Below, piece by piece: positions 35,309-46,604 of a stretch of 64,000 bases of DNA. Below the pieces are notes generated by a model that worked only from the letters and a program-made list of their open reading frames with translations, made no database searches and had not been told where the DNA came from. Every line of letters starts with the position of its first letter. Positions within the stretch are counted from its first letter, which is position 1. Source of the DNA: Parastagonospora avenae f. sp. tritici 18332-5 (lineage: Eukaryota; Ascomycota; Dothideomycetes; Pleosporales; Phaeosphaeriaceae); the NCBI GenBank assembly GCA_022559985.1, contig JAFJTR010000077.1:1-64000 (forward strand), given 5' to 3'. The position numbers and the translations under genes were made by a program.

Positions 35309-36637
35309 ATGGCTCCCTCTATATCAAACGAAGTTGCATCAGCCCTCCAAACATACATTGACAATGCCACAATCGGCACTGCACCCACCATTCCAGGCGC
35401 AGTCGTGCACATCCTAGATGCCAAAGCCAACACACTTTTCTCCTACGGCTCCAGCAGTACCACCACTGTAAACTCCCAATCCATCGGCATAATCCAATCC
35501 CTCACCAAAATCGTCGGCGCAATCGCCTTCCTCCAACTCGTCGAGTGCGGCCTGGCCTCTCTCGACGACCCATCCATCATCCAAACCCACCTGCCCGAGC
35601 TCGCCGCAAAGAAGGTTCTCACTGGATACACTACAGACGCGAAAGGTAACAAAACATGGCACTTCGAAGACCGGGTTGGCGACATAACACCCCGCATGTT
35701 ACTAAACCACACCTACGGCGGCGGCCACACATACATGGACACCCTCCTTTTCAAATACTTCCAATCCCGGCCTCATATCGACTGGGCTACAATCAACGAA
35801 GCCGCAGATACATACGGCACCCTCCTCGCTTCTCCCATATTATACCAGCCCGGCACGAAAACCACATACGGCCAGGGCCTAGATTGGATCGCCGTGCTCA
35901 TCGAACGCCTAACACACACGCGCCTAGCCGACCATCTGCAAGCCACTATTTTCACACCCTTGGGGCTGGGGAGCATGGGCTTCGAACCAGCCTTCGGCGG
36001 GACATCCCTCTCGCTACCTGGGAACGAGGAGAAATTCTGGCCGCGCGTGGTACGCTCCGAGGAGGGATATACCGCGCTCGACCCCCCACATCCACCGACA
36101 CTCACACACCCGCACGCATTTCCAGAGGGTGGGTATCACACCGGCCGTCTCGGCACGGGCCTAGTCTCCAGCGCTGCGGACTACGCGCGTTTGTTGACTA
36201 TCCTGCTCCCTTTCAACGCCGGATGTGATCCAATCACCGGAATCCGTATCCTCACCCCTGCATCTGTCAGGGAAATCACTACCCCCCAACTTAGCCCCAC
36301 ACTCCAACACAACTCCCGCAACGTCATGGCGTCAGGTGCAACGCCCATCGTCCTGCCCGCATACATTCAATCCGCACACATGGACCCGCAGGGCAGTTTC
36401 GGGCTGGGGTGCGGCGTGCAGGGTATGGATCGGGTGCTGCGGGATGGAGGTAGGGGCAGGGGCAAGGGGAGCGTGTATTGGTATGGGGCTGCGAACACGG
36501 AGGTTTGGGTGGATGGGGAGGAAGGGGTCGTGGTGTTTGTGAATGGGAATTTTTATCCTTGGAATGATGAGAAGTGGGTGGGGTTTGTGGCGGGGGTGGA
36601 GGGGATTATTTATGGGGGGATGAGGCAGGAGTGTTGA
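35309..36637 (+). CDS. Beta-lactamase-like serine hydrolase
   Basis: A 442-residue intronless protein of the class C beta-lactamase/transesterase (LovD/EstB-like) family. The catalytic S-x-x-K motif is SLTK (Ser64, Lys67), set in IIQSLTKIVGAIAFLQLVE, and the Tyr of the second motif is in TTYGQGLDW (about Tyr187). LNHTYGGGHTY, ILYQPGTKTTY and FTPLGLGSMGF are typical of the fold. There is no signal peptide, so the product is probably cytosolic. Members hydrolyse esters or amides or move acyl groups between secondary metabolites; there is no adjacent biosynthetic cluster to suggest a substrate. The C-terminus has a Gly/Arg-rich insert (DGGRGRGKGS) before the last strands. Confidence 0.9.
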   Translation: MAPSISNEVASALQTYIDNATIGTAPTIPGAVVHILDAKANTLFSYGSSSTTTVNSQSIGIIQSLTKIVGAIAFLQLVECGLASLDDPSIIQTHLPELAAKKVLTGYTTDAKGNKTWHFEDRVGDITPRMLLNHTYGGGHTYMDTLLFKYFQSRPHIDWATINEAADTYGTLLASPILYQPGTKTTYGQGLDWIAVLIERLTHTRLADHLQATIFTPLGLGSMGFEPAFGGTSLSLPGNEEKFWPRVVRSEEGYTALDPPHPPTLTHPHAFPEGGYHTGRLGTGLVSSAADYARLLTILLPFNAGCDPITGIRILTPASVREITTPQLSPTLQHNSRNVMASGATPIVLPAYIQSAHMDPQGSFGLGCGVQGMDRVLRDGGRGRGKGSVYWYGAANTEVWVDGEEGVVVFVNGNFYPWNDEKWVGFVAGVEGIIYGGMRQEC

Positions 36638-36852
36638 TGATGGTCGTCACTTTTAAATGGTCAGAGAAGGTTGAGGTTGTAATTTGTGTATGGGATAGCA
36701 ATCGTGCCCAATACTTATTCTTGCTGACTCAATATCATACACGTTCCATCCGCTTCTTCTGACGCCGTAACTATACATGCAAAGAATCAGGCGCCATTGC
36801 CGTTGGTCGATAGACTCCAAACACCCATTGATTCGTCGAAACGCCTACATCT
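36638..36852. other. Convergent 3' spacer
   Basis: Short spacer between the 3' ends of the hydrolase gene (+) and the Pta1 gene (-). Nothing else is seen. Confidence 0.5.
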
Positions 36853-39525
36853 CTACGATGCAGCTTTGACTTCAAGTGAGCCATTAGCACTTTCCCTTGC
36901 CATCTGTCCGTCTCCTTCGGCCTTTACAGCCGGCGTGACTGACCTCTCCTCACCCAATACCTCTGGCCGCCACCTAAGCAGCAGCTTTCGAGCGCTCGGC
37001 TTTGCGCGGTCGTTTTCTTGCCACAACTCCGCTAGTGTGTCTACCACAATCTTTCGAACCGGTGGCCGGAACATGTACAGATATTGCAAGGTCTGGCATG
37101 CCAGGTCAATGCGCTCGGGATCCCTTGCCATGATTTTCAGGCGAGACAGAATCTCATGGTCAAGTTCCGGGACTTCGGATAAGAAGCGGATCAAGACCTT
37201 ATCAGTGTGCTCGATAAATCCCAAAATGCCGTCGAACATGCGGAGCGCGCAGCGTTGGTAGTTGCCTTGTTTGGTGTTGGTGTTGGACGGTGCGTGACCG
37301 TTCACTCCATTTTTTGTTGTTTGTTGAGTTAGTACTTTGTCGTTGTACCACTCTTCGTTGAGCCACGATATGGCAACGTCGATACGCCTCTTCCAATCGT
37401 GAAGGATGTAATTATATATTCCATCCCTCACTGATTCACTGATTGAGGGGCTGCCCTTGGCCCCTTTGACAGCGAATTCATCCTTCACACCACTGTCAGG
37501 ATCGTCCAGACCAGCATTTGCACGCGTGGCTAGTCGCGACAGGATGGTGACCCATGCGTCACGACCGTAGTCTGTTGCTGCGAGACGGTTGAATCCCGAC
37601 TTGTTGGCCTTGGTCTTCTGAGTTTCGTCAACACTCGCAAGCATACCAAATGCCCGATAGACGGTTTGGTCGCCATACTTCTGCACTTCCTGTTCCGACA
37701 GTGGCGGCGCCTCTGGAAGTTTGTAGGGTGCGAGTGCTGTTCCAGGTCCCGACTGAGGTAGATCAGTTGCAGGATAGCCGTCAAGCCTATTGACTATTTG
37801 TTCGGCGTCTTCAGGCTCGAAGTCGGGTTCATATTCCTCCTCGTCTTCGGCAGCAGGAGCTGCCGCCAATTTGGCAGCCGCTTGCTTGGTCGCAGCTTGA
37901 CTGAGGCTGAGATAACGAGAGCGGACAATCTGTGGCAACATGTTAGCCCATCCATATCTGTCATTCATGCGGACCCCTGTCGCCCCACGTGACTTGGCGT
38001 GCCGTCGAGACGCGGGCGGCAAGCGCAGATCCCAACAGGGTCCGAGAAGAGGTATCACGTACATTGATAGCATGATCGAGTTTCTGTGCATCCACCGATT
38101 GCAAGACAGGTACGACAATTCTCAGCAGTTGTTCCGGGTCCTTGAACATCTGCACATCAAAGTTCACAGTGCTTTTGCCTTCAGGGTTGAGCGTGTACAA
38201 TTGACGCCAGCTGACCTCGCCAGCCGGTAGAGGCGGGACTGGGGGTGCTTTGGTAGGAGCCTCCACAGTGACTCGCTGCCTCTTGGCTTGCTCAAGTCCG
38301 TCGTTCGGCCCACCAGGTGCTGGTCGCTTGCGAGACTCATCAAAGATCTCGATGCGCGTTCGGTGCATGCGCTCCAGATACTGTTGTATCCGTCCATTGA
38401 CCTGATTCTCAGGATGCCTAGATAATTGTTTAGTCAGGTTAGAGACCAGCATGAAGTGACAACGCACCTCTTCATTATGTTCACAAGCAGAGCTCGTGTT
38501 GTACGTTCTATAGACTTGATGATGACTTTGTTCTTGGGTGTCATGGGGGCATTGGCAAGCTTCAGAGCGTTGAAGTTGAGCACGCTGTTGAGTATCTTGT
38601 TTGCAGCAATTGGACGGCGATGCATCAGTATGCCCAGACTGTTCAAAGTGGCCGTTACAACTAGTCCGTCGCTATATTCTGTCAGCACTGCCAACTTCTA
38701 TTCGGATGGCTTATCTGACCTGTGATCTCCATGTATGATATCCAGCAGTCGGTCAAGGAGTCCTAGTCCTTCTGCTTCGAGGCTCGCATACGGTATGACG
38801 GGGTGGTCGCGGGAAACGAGGGCAAGGGAGATGTCGCCGCCATCAGGTCTCTGCGCATGATAAGCATAATGTCCCAGCACTGTGGCGCACTGCACGTACC
38901 CTTGGGTCCACGATGCCTGGTGTCTGCACCAGAACAGCCTGTTGCAGGAACTTGATGCAGCATATCCGTACGCCGGGCGTGGCGCTGTCCATTCGTCGCA
39001 GGATGCTGGATTTAATCGCTGACATGAGCTGCCAGTCTTGGGCATCGTTCGGGTTCGAGACACTGAGGCACAAGAAGTATGAGGGAGAGTTCGATGAAAG
39101 CTGGTCTAAGGCAAACGCAGGGACGGCAGGGAGCTGAGCCATGCAAGATCACACTCATCATAGGGGAGGTGTCTATCTGATATTTGAGGGTTCACTTACA
39201 CATGTCGGTATACCAGCGGGTATATGCTCGCAGCCGCCTGCACAACGCTTTTGGTGACGCTCTTGTCGTCAACATGCTCCAGATAGTCCTTCAACGTCGC
39301 GAGCACCGAGGACGCGCTGGTCTCCTTTGCGTCCTGAGGCCATGTGGGAGAAGCAAAGGCCTCAGCTATGAAGTCGGCGCCCCATCGCTGAATGTCAACC
39401 GCCTGATTGTCTGCACTGTAGCCGATAATAGGGAGCACGCCTGGTATGATGGTAGGGTAGTATCTACCGTCGCCTAACGCGAGCGACCGGGCTGACTCCA
39501 ACTGCTGTATCGTCTGGGCACTCAT
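36853..39525 (-). CDS. PTA1: Pta1/symplekin, mRNA 3'-end processing scaffold
   Basis: Six exons: 39525-39200, 39062-38900, 38850-38720, 38671-38468, 38417-38063 and 37929-36853; introns of 137, 49, 48, 50 and 133 nt all join in phase to give 751 residues. Pta1/symplekin is the scaffold of the nuclear cleavage and polyadenylation factor, linking the phosphatase Ssu72 to the rest of the complex. The N-terminal HEAT domain is recognisable across exon joins: HVVSNPNDAQDWQLMSAIKS, PGVRICCIKFLQQ, DPRRPDGGDISLALVSRDHP, LEAEGLGLLDRLLD, TPKNKVIIKSIERTTRALL, IQQYLERMHRTRIEIFDE. An acidic linker (EDEEEYEPDFEPED) follows, then the less conserved C-terminal domain. At 751 residues it is close to yeast Pta1 and shorter than metazoan symplekin. 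The upstream ATG at 39543 would add only six residues. Confidence 0.9.
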
Positions 39526-39911
39526 GGTGGTGAGTGAGCGCAAAGGTCACGGGCGACGAGCTTTGTTCTTTTCAGCAAGGCCGAGGGGTGGTGTCGCTTG
39601 TTCACGCGCGCGCTGCAGTCAAAGTGATGGCGCGACAAAGCACAGTTGCAGTTGATATACGCTTTCCCATCCCCCACAATGCTAATAACTAATGTAGGCG
39701 AAGGAGTGTGGAGAAGGGAAAGGAACGCGCCGGAGTGTGTTGATTGTCTTGTCGCAGCTGCTAGATGAGGTCAGTGAGACTGAGGGACGCTCCAGGTGAA
39801 CGTTCCGCGCCGCGCTAGGGTCTGCTTAGTCATCCGAAAATGGAAATGGCCCATCGCCGCGGCGAAACGCATGTTCTTTCCCCGCAAGACTGCCACTCTC
39901 AGGACGCCACC
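39526..39911. other. Divergent promoter PTA1/COA3
   Basis: Shared upstream region of PTA1 (-) and COA3 (+), about 390 bases. I see no separate gene and no clear TATA box. Confidence 0.55.
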
Positions 39912-40290
39912 ATGGGATAGTGAGTCTTCTTGTCATGATGCGGATAGATTGAGGTGCTGACGGTAACAGCAAACCCTTCCAATCGACCTACTATGACGAA
40001 CGCATGCGGGCCTCGCCGGCTCTGCTGCGAGCTCGTGCACCGTACCTGGTGAAGAACACCATCACCGGATTTGCTATCTGCAGTCTGGTCATTGGTATCT
40101 GTACGCTTCCCGATACTTGTTCATATGCGCCGTCTCACAGTTTGTAGACACTTACACCATCAACGCCATCTCTCAAGACGAGTTCGAAGATGTCATCGTA
40201 CCCGAAGAGCCAATGAGGCGACCGCAACAACTGTCTGGAGGAAATGTACCGGGCGCAACAACGCAAGCTATTGTCGATGCACGAAAGTGA
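39912..40290 (+). CDS. COA3: Cytochrome c oxidase assembly factor Coa3
   Basis: Three exons: 39912-39919 (only 8 nt, ATG GGA TA), 39970-40100 and 40148-40290, with introns of 50 and 47 nt; 93 residues. The protein begins MGYKPFQSTYYDERMR, has a basic region, one membrane segment (NTITGFAICSLVIGIYTYTI) and the conserved ISQDEFEDVIVPEEP tail. This is the pattern of fungal Coa3, a mitochondrial inner-membrane protein that binds newly made Cox1 with Cox14 and controls its translation. The second acceptor was chosen at TTTGTAG/AC, which gives IGIYTYTINAISQDEFEDV; the alternative CACAG a few bases upstream would give FVDTYTI, a poorer fit. A TGA after DARK ends the frame. Confidence 0.85.
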
Positions 40291-41024
40291 GCATTACGGT
40301 GGGACACATGAGAGTGTATAAAACTTGTACGCATTGGGTTGGCGCTTCGGACTTTTAGGACATTACCACTATTTGACACTTTCATCGGACTCCGCGCGCA
40401 TTTGCCCTACAGCATCAGTCACGTCTCTGCAACCGTGTGGAAAATAACGCATTTTCGGCTTCTGAATCATACTAGCTATGAACTCAAAGCGACTGGTCCT
40501 CGGGGTTTTCAATATGGGAAACGCTAAAGATAAGATCTATATTCTCAACCACACCTTCTTTTGCTGCCCGAGAGGGCTATGAGCACGCGTCATTTCGGCA
40601 CCTGCTACTACGCAAGATTGATCCTCAAGTAAAGCGTCTGAAATGATGTTTGCCTAGGCACTTGCGTATCACGGTTACCGGTAGGTTCAGGAGTCGCGAC
40701 CACAGTTGAACAGGCCAGATCTCATGCCCTTGATCTTCGGTAAAGCCACGGCTCCCTTTTCCCGCTCCGACGACATTTTCTGGGACAAGTTCGATACCAA
40801 GCACTAATGTTGTCTCATACGAGGAGCCGCAAGAACGGGACCTTGATCAAGTAGTGCAGACCAAACTACTCCACAAGCCACACTTTTTCTCAAAGAAAAA
40901 TGTCTTCATATCCCAGTAGTCATCCCGAACATTCTTCTTCCTTTTGCCTCACCATCGAGATAATACCATCCTGGAAAAAATCATTCCTCGTCTTACTTCA
41001 ACACAACACATCACTCTCACAAAT
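40291..41024. other. Intergenic
   Basis: Spacer between COA3 and the next plus-strand gene. No supportable gene; frames are short. Confidence 0.45.
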
Positions 41025-41678
41025 ATGTCTCCACTATCAAATGACACTAGCGACAGTAATCTTCCCTCAAAAAAGGCTCAAGCGACAATCCCAAAGCCTC
41101 CGCGCCTCGAAGTCAGAAAAGACTCCCTAGTCACAAAACCACCACCAACCCCAAGCAACGCCTCCCAGTCCGCCAGCAAACAAACTCCATCCAAAAGATC
41201 AACATCAAGCTCCCACAGCCGCGACATCAAAAACAAGAGCGCTCCCACAGACTCTGACTCCGGCCCCAAGCGCGGAAACCGAGCCACCACCACCCCCCGC
41301 CGCGTCTCCGCCCCCGACGTTAGCGCCTTCATCAAACATATTGCGACGCACGACCGCCGCCGCTCCAACTCTCGCGGTACTCCGATCACCGATGCCACTC
41401 GCGAATCTGCCTTCACGCCGAAATATGCCGCTCGTGGACATGGAGACATGATTCCCCGCGCGTTCAAGAAGGCGGACGGTGTGGCTGGTCAGGAGAAGGG
41501 AAAGATTACTGCTGCGGTTTGGCAGGATTTGGGTAGGCAGCAGAGGGTGGACTGGGCGAGGGGTGAGGCTGGTGTGCAGGCGAAGAAGGTTAAGGGGGAG
41601 GGTGGGGCGGGGAGTGCAGTGTTGCTAAGGGCGTTGAAGGAGAGGGCGGGTGGGTACAAGCATGGTGGCGGGTCTTAG
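41025..41678 (+). CDS. Unrecognised basic, low-complexity protein
   Basis: The frame opens at an upstream ATG (40944, 244 residues). I prefer the ATG at 41025 (MSPLSNDTSDSN, 217 residues) because the 27 residues before it look like leader sequence, but this is not certain. The first 100 residues are Ser/Thr/Pro/Lys-rich and disordered, with many SP/TP sites. A better-conserved-looking block follows: VSAPDVSAFIKHIATHDRRR, TRESAFTPKYAARGHGDMIP, then Ala/Gly/Lys-rich sequence to the end. High net positive charge suggests a nuclear or nucleic-acid-linked protein, but I know no family. Confidence 0.6.
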   Translation: MSPLSNDTSDSNLPSKKAQATIPKPPRLEVRKDSLVTKPPPTPSNASQSASKQTPSKRSTSSSHSRDIKNKSAPTDSDSGPKRGNRATTTPRRVSAPDVSAFIKHIATHDRRRSNSRGTPITDATRESAFTPKYAARGHGDMIPRAFKKADGVAGQEKGKITAAVWQDLGRQQRVDWARGEAGVQAKKVKGEGGAGSAVLLRALKERAGGYKHGGGS

Positions 41679-41751
41679 GTTACGTGGGTCGCGGATGATT
41701 GCATGTTTCGCGTTTGGTAGAGACGGGGTTCCTTCTGTATTCTCCAATTAC

Positions 41752-43397
41752 TCATGGTCCGGTCTCATATTCTCGGATCACTCGAAGTGCCTCGTCTACA
41801 TGTCTCTGGCGAACAATGTACTCCCACCTCGAATACCGGCGCGAGAGCTTCAGCCTTCGCGTGTTGTATCTTCCTAGAATTGCATGACGCTCTCTTCGAT
41901 CCCTTATCGAGAAGCCGAAAGATGGCCAATCAATCCTTTCTGGCCATGCGCCCAAGCTGATCAACAAGCGTACCATGTCGCTACTGCCGGAATCAACAGC
42001 TGCAACAAGCGGCACTATGAGGTCGTCTCCCTCTTGAAGATGCTCAGTATTTAGATCTATCTTCAATCGCCGTACGAGTAATTCCACAACGTCGCAGTGT
42101 TGGTTGTATATTCCAGCAAGGAGAGCGTATCGCATCATCTCTCTACCTTTCCTAGCTTTCCACCGCTTCAAATGAAAGCCATTGTCGAGGAGATACTGAA
42201 GCATGACGAGGTTTCCTTTCATTGCTGCGACCACGGTAAGCCTATACAGCGCATAGCGTTCCAAATCTTCTTGCAGAACGAATTCGAGCACTTGGACGTT
42301 GCCGCCAAACGCCGCAGCTTGCAACAGATTCTGTGTATTTCGCCAATATCTATCAGGTGGGTCTCTTGAATATATGAGCTGGAATGTGCTCCATCTTCCT
42401 CCCTCCGCGGCGTACACTATGGGTATCCCGATTGCGTCTTCAGGCCAGTATTCCTCCGGTGAATATGTCTCGGGTACAAGAAGTCGTTCCAGCATATCGT
42501 CCCATCCGTTGAGGGCAGCAGCTTTGATTGCATCGAAGGCACCTTGCTCGGGAGAGGCAGCTAGATGTGCTCAAGTATCTCGCGATTGTTGTTCTCGTGC
42601 GCCATAATTGCTGCGTAGCGCAAGGTGTCGCCTTCATTGCGATCGTATAAGTCAGCCTCTAGAAGCAGCTTGACGATGTCTGCTTGATTCGATCTAATGG
42701 CACAGAAAAGGGCTTGTGGTCCGTAGCCATTATTGTCATCTCTGTCACCATCATCCTTGGCGCCTGCTGCAAGCAACCTCGAGACTGTGGCTTGAAGCCC
42801 GAGTCGGCACGCCATCTCCAGCGGGCTCCAAAGAAAGCAACAAACCTCCAGCATGCTAACACTATCTTTGATTAACTTGCACTGTAATACTTCGTCTTCC
42901 GCAAGTACTGCAAACATGAAATTGGTTGTACGAATCCGTTTGCGCGGCTCTTCGGCGTCCGTATGCCGACACCACGCGTCGAGCTGCCTCAATTCCCACG
43001 GGTCCTTGTACCTGCGTAGGTTGCGGTCGACGATGGGACTCTTGCTACTGTCACAGAGCTTGCAGCGACTGAGTCCGTCGACCAGAACCTGAAGCCATTG
43101 CTCTTTCGTGCGATTGTCCATGAAGTGACTGAGGTACTGGGCAACTTCATGAATCATTCGACGTAAGCCATTTGATCCACGATCCTGGTCTCCGATGAAT
43201 AACCGGACAGTTCTTATTCGGAATGCGTCCGGCATGTCGTGGGCCTCCTGGGTTGTAAGTCTATGGGTCCAATGATCGGCAATTGCCTTCATCACCACTC
43301 CTTCAAAAAATTCTGAATCATGAGCTGAGGTTGTGTATCTATGAGGTTCGTACTTACCGTTGACTTCTCTAAGACGAAAGATATCGTAAAGCTCCAT
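41752..43397 (-). pseudogene. Ankyrin-repeat gene with a frameshift
   Basis: The minus-strand frame from the ATG at 43397 (MELYDIFRLREVN) runs to a TAG at 42561-42563. It includes a Cys/Trp-rich N-terminal part and ankyrin repeats (SPLEMACRLGLQATVSRLLAAGA, PQALFCAIRSNQADIVKLLLEAD, TLRYAAIMAHENNNREILEH). The next frame, entered around 42570 (LAASPEQGAFDAIKAAALNG) and ending at 41752, carries on with further ankyrin repeats. The two fit end to end as NNREILEH + LAASPEQGAFD, so a 1-base deletion or 2-base insertion near 42565 has broken one gene. A possible 45-nt in-frame intron (GTAAGT...CAG) lies at about 43354-43310. With one lesion only, a sequence error cannot be excluded. The C-terminus (REYETGP) looks natural. 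Confidence 0.6.
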
Positions 43398-44240
43398 CTC
43401 AGACACGGCTTCTGATGATGTCCCCCACTAGGACAGTGGGTAAGTCGTGGAGGAACATGTCAGTTCTTCTCTATCTGAGAAAATACACCCAAGTTTTTCG
43501 GGTGCTTCTTCTTCAGACGAAAAGGAGTACAAAGCTGATATACCACAAAAATATTATTTCAGGCCGCAGCCCGACGCCGCAGCCTTGCATACCTGCCCAC
43601 GCTACGCCAGCTGGTAGGCATATCTGCCTGCTCTGTGTTGTCAGTGGGTCCATCTGCCTGAAGCTTTGCCTTCGGAATCATTTTCGCATACCATGTGCTC
43701 GAAGTACAGATGTCAAACTCCGATGAACATAGAAGGCAGGACCCGTAAGATGCCAAGGTGTGGCACAAGAGCAGCTGTGGCGTACTTAGACCACCCTGAT
43801 TTGCTACAATCCACGAAAGCCGCTTGCATCTCGGAGCACATCCCGACAGGCCTCGTCACGACGACCAATTTTCGACTGATACTGCATGATGAAAAGATAC
43901 GTTACCATTCAGAAACACATGGACCAAAAAGTTGCTTGATTGGACGTAGGTGACAACAACTTGCCGTGTCTCTCGATCTGTGACGTAATGCGCAGCTCGC
44001 AACCAGGCGGGCGCGTTGATCCTATCAGCCACTCGCGTCGACCTTGCGCGCAAATTGCCATGGTTCTTTTGGCTCGTTTGTTCCTGCATTCTTCTCTCCC
44101 CTTGTACGATAGTTTGCGCGTTAACCTCCATCCTCATCAGGAGTGATCGCTTGTCCTTGACGACCATTGGGATTTGTTGACTCTCGCATGGCGTCTCCAG
44201 TTGCTCCACAACACCGACGCTACAACAAATCGCCGATAAG
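43398..44240. other. Divergent spacer
   Basis: Between the ankyrin gene (-) and the lipase gene (+). Short frames only; no recognisable feature. Confidence 0.5.
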
Positions 44241-46604
44241 ATGAGCACGACCACTTCTACTGCCACTCAGCGCATGGGTAATTATGCGTGCGACGAAACA
44301 CCAGCATCAAAGACGGAAGCAGCTCTTGAATTTGCTCAACAAGCTGAGAAGCTCGGTCAATATGCGCCACATCAAGAAAACGATGCCACCGGATCGACAC
44401 AAGCGGTTGAAGCAAAGTTTATCACTGCGCAAGATCCTGTTATTGAAACAGCAGATGGTGGTCGTCTGCCAGCTGTGCCCATAGAAGAGGCGACAAGACT
44501 CAATAGGTTGCGCAATGTGGTCGAGAGTCGCGATGCATTTCCTAATGCACCGGTCGGGCCTAAGACGCGCATAGCAAAAGATGGAACTGTGCATGGTCTA
44601 CTAACAGAGGAAGAGGAGGAAGACGGACAAGGAAAGAGTGACGTCCCCCTCGGAGACTCGAAGGCGCCATGGCAGACAAGTCCGTTGTTTCCACCTCTTC
44701 CAATGTATGGGCCTCCAACTTTGATGAGGAAGGCTCAGTGTTGGACCTTCCGGATATCGTCTGCAGTTCTGTCGTTTTTGTTCTTACTTGTTATCATTCT
44801 CGGTGCGGCGTTCACATCTATTCCTGGCTGGATACATAGTCTTGGACTGTGGCTCACCCTGAGGAATCCAGCTAAAAGAAGACCATTCTACGATGAAGAA
44901 GATAGACGGAAAAGAGCAAGAAGGGTACAGGAAAGGGCCTGGATGAAGCAACACAACTCAGCGCAAAAGAAAGAGTCGGGCAAAGACTTGGAAGGTCAGA
45001 AAGAAGACGAATTTCCACCCTTGGAAGGCGGGCCAGACCCTCTGAAGTGTGATGTACGAATTTATGCTCGTCGTGTTGGGCTTGAGTGTGAGATATTCGA
45101 TGTCCAAACCGAAGATGGCTTCATCATCGAGCTGTGGCATTTATACAATCCGCGCGAATATCAACGCACAGGCAAGTCGGAAAGATCGCCGCACTCCTCT
45201 GAAATCTTCCCCGACAACGGCGATTCGGAAGGTGTATCAGGGTCGCAGTACCCCGAGGGCGACAAGAAGTATCCTGTTCTGATGATTCATGGTCTGCTGC
45301 AATCCGCAGGCGCTTACTGCACGAACGATGACGACAGTCTTGCCTTTTTCTTAGCGAAGAGCGGATACGATGTTTGGCTGGGTAACAATCGCTGCGGGTT
45401 CAATCCGCGACATGTGTTGCTCCAATACGATGATCCAAGAATGTGGGCGTGGAACATTAGACAGATGGGCGTTATGGACCTTCCCGCACTTATCTCACGG
45501 GTGCTTTCTGAGACTGGATTCGAGAAGCTGGGTCTAATCGCACACAGCCAAGGCACAACCCAAACCTTTGTTGCATTGGCAAAGGAGCAGCGTCCCGAGA
45601 TCAGCGAGAAGATATCGGTCTTCTGTGCTCTGGCTCCAGCAGCATATGCAGGCCCACTCATCGGCAAAGCGCAGTTCAAATTCATGAGCGTGATCAGCCC
45701 ACTCATGTTCCGGATGGTCTTCGGGATTCACGCTTTTATCCCGTTTATGATGACCATGCACAGCCTGCTGCCAGGTAAGTTCTACGGCGACATGGGCTAC
45801 CGGGTATTTGCATTCCTTTTCAACTGGACCGACGATCGCTGGGAACGAGACATACGGGATCGCATGTTCCAGTTTGCGCCTGTCTATGTCAGTGCCGAGA
45901 GTATGAGATGGTGGCTCGGTCGAGAGTGCTTCGCGAAACAAAAGTGCATTCTGGCTACGCGTGAGGAGAAGACTATGGAAGATCAGGAGGATGAGGAAGA
46001 GGACCATAATGCTTCTCATGCGATTTGTTCTGGCGTAAACTGGGACAATGACAACAGAAAATTGGATACTTCTCAACCCGGAAGCAATGCATTGGATCGG
46101 AACAAGCATGGCACACAGAAAATAAATAGCAGCAATGCTCGTTACGCTTGGTATGGTCCGGATACGCCGCCATTTGCTCTTTGGGTGTGTGGCGCAGATG
46201 ACCTCGTGGATGGTAGACGCCTCCTCCGCCGCTTTGAGCGTGGCCGCGAACCCTTCGTTGATGTTGTGCATTCGAAGATCGTAGAAGGCTACGAGCATCT
46301 CGACATCATTTGGGCCATGGATGCGATTGAGAAAGTAGGCAAAGAAGTCAGAGAAGTGCTCTGGAAGACCGCACCTGACGAAGCGAGGAAGATTTGTCGG
46401 ACACCAAAGGGCTGTGAAGAGATTGATGACTTCTATCAGCGCAGAAGCGACGAGCGAGAGAATGCTACAAGACAAGTAGAGGCTACAGCAGGCGAATGGA
46501 GCGACAAAGGAAAGGAGCAGGTAGCTGGTGGTAGCGGGGAGGGCGATCGTGACCTTGAAGCAGAGATCAAGGAGACGAAAGGAAAGGTGCTCTTAGACGA
46601 GTAG
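44241..46604 (+). CDS. Membrane-anchored acid-lipase/sterol-esterase-like hydrolase
   Basis: A 787-residue intronless alpha/beta hydrolase of the acid-lipase (Tgl1/Yeh1/Yeh2) type, which splits steryl esters or triacylglycerols. About 170 hydrophilic residues precede one or two adjacent membrane segments (SSAVLSFLFLLVIILGAAF, then FTSIPGWIHSLGLWL). Next come a basic Lys/Arg/Glu-rich linker and the lipase domain: the N-terminal AB-hydrolase-associated motif (EIFDVQTEDGFIIELWHLYN), the oxyanion region LMIHGLLQSAGAYC, VWLGNNRCGF, the nucleophile elbow AHSQG (Ser436), the acid in CGADDLVDGRRLL and the His in GYEHLDIIWAMDA. An acidic insert separates the last two parts. The C-terminal 100 residues are charged and probably disordered. 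The position of the anchor suggests a lipid-droplet, ER or plasma-membrane location. The first ATG is taken as the start. Confidence 0.9.
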   Translation: MSTTTSTATQRMGNYACDETPASKTEAALEFAQQAEKLGQYAPHQENDATGSTQAVEAKFITAQDPVIETADGGRLPAVPIEEATRLNRLRNVVESRDAFPNAPVGPKTRIAKDGTVHGLLTEEEEEDGQGKSDVPLGDSKAPWQTSPLFPPLPMYGPPTLMRKAQCWTFRISSAVLSFLFLLVIILGAAFTSIPGWIHSLGLWLTLRNPAKRRPFYDEEDRRKRARRVQERAWMKQHNSAQKKESGKDLEGQKEDEFPPLEGGPDPLKCDVRIYARRVGLECEIFDVQTEDGFIIELWHLYNPREYQRTGKSERSPHSSEIFPDNGDSEGVSGSQYPEGDKKYPVLMIHGLLQSAGAYCTNDDDSLAFFLAKSGYDVWLGNNRCGFNPRHVLLQYDDPRMWAWNIRQMGVMDLPALISRVLSETGFEKLGLIAHSQGTTQTFVALAKEQRPEISEKISVFCALAPAAYAGPLIGKAQFKFMSVISPLMFRMVFGIHAFIPFMMTMHSLLPGKFYGDMGYRVFAFLFNWTDDRWERDIRDRMFQFAPVYVSAESMRWWLGRECFAKQKCILATREEKTMEDQEDEEEDHNASHAICSGVNWDNDNRKLDTSQPGSNALDRNKHGTQKINSSNARYAWYGPDTPPFALWVCGADDLVDGRRLLRRFERGREPFVDVVHSKIVEGYEHLDIIWAMDAIEKVGKEVREVLWKTAPDEARKICRTPKGCEEIDDFYQRRSDERENATRQVEATAGEWSDKGKEQVAGGSGEGDRDLEAEIKETKGKVLLDE

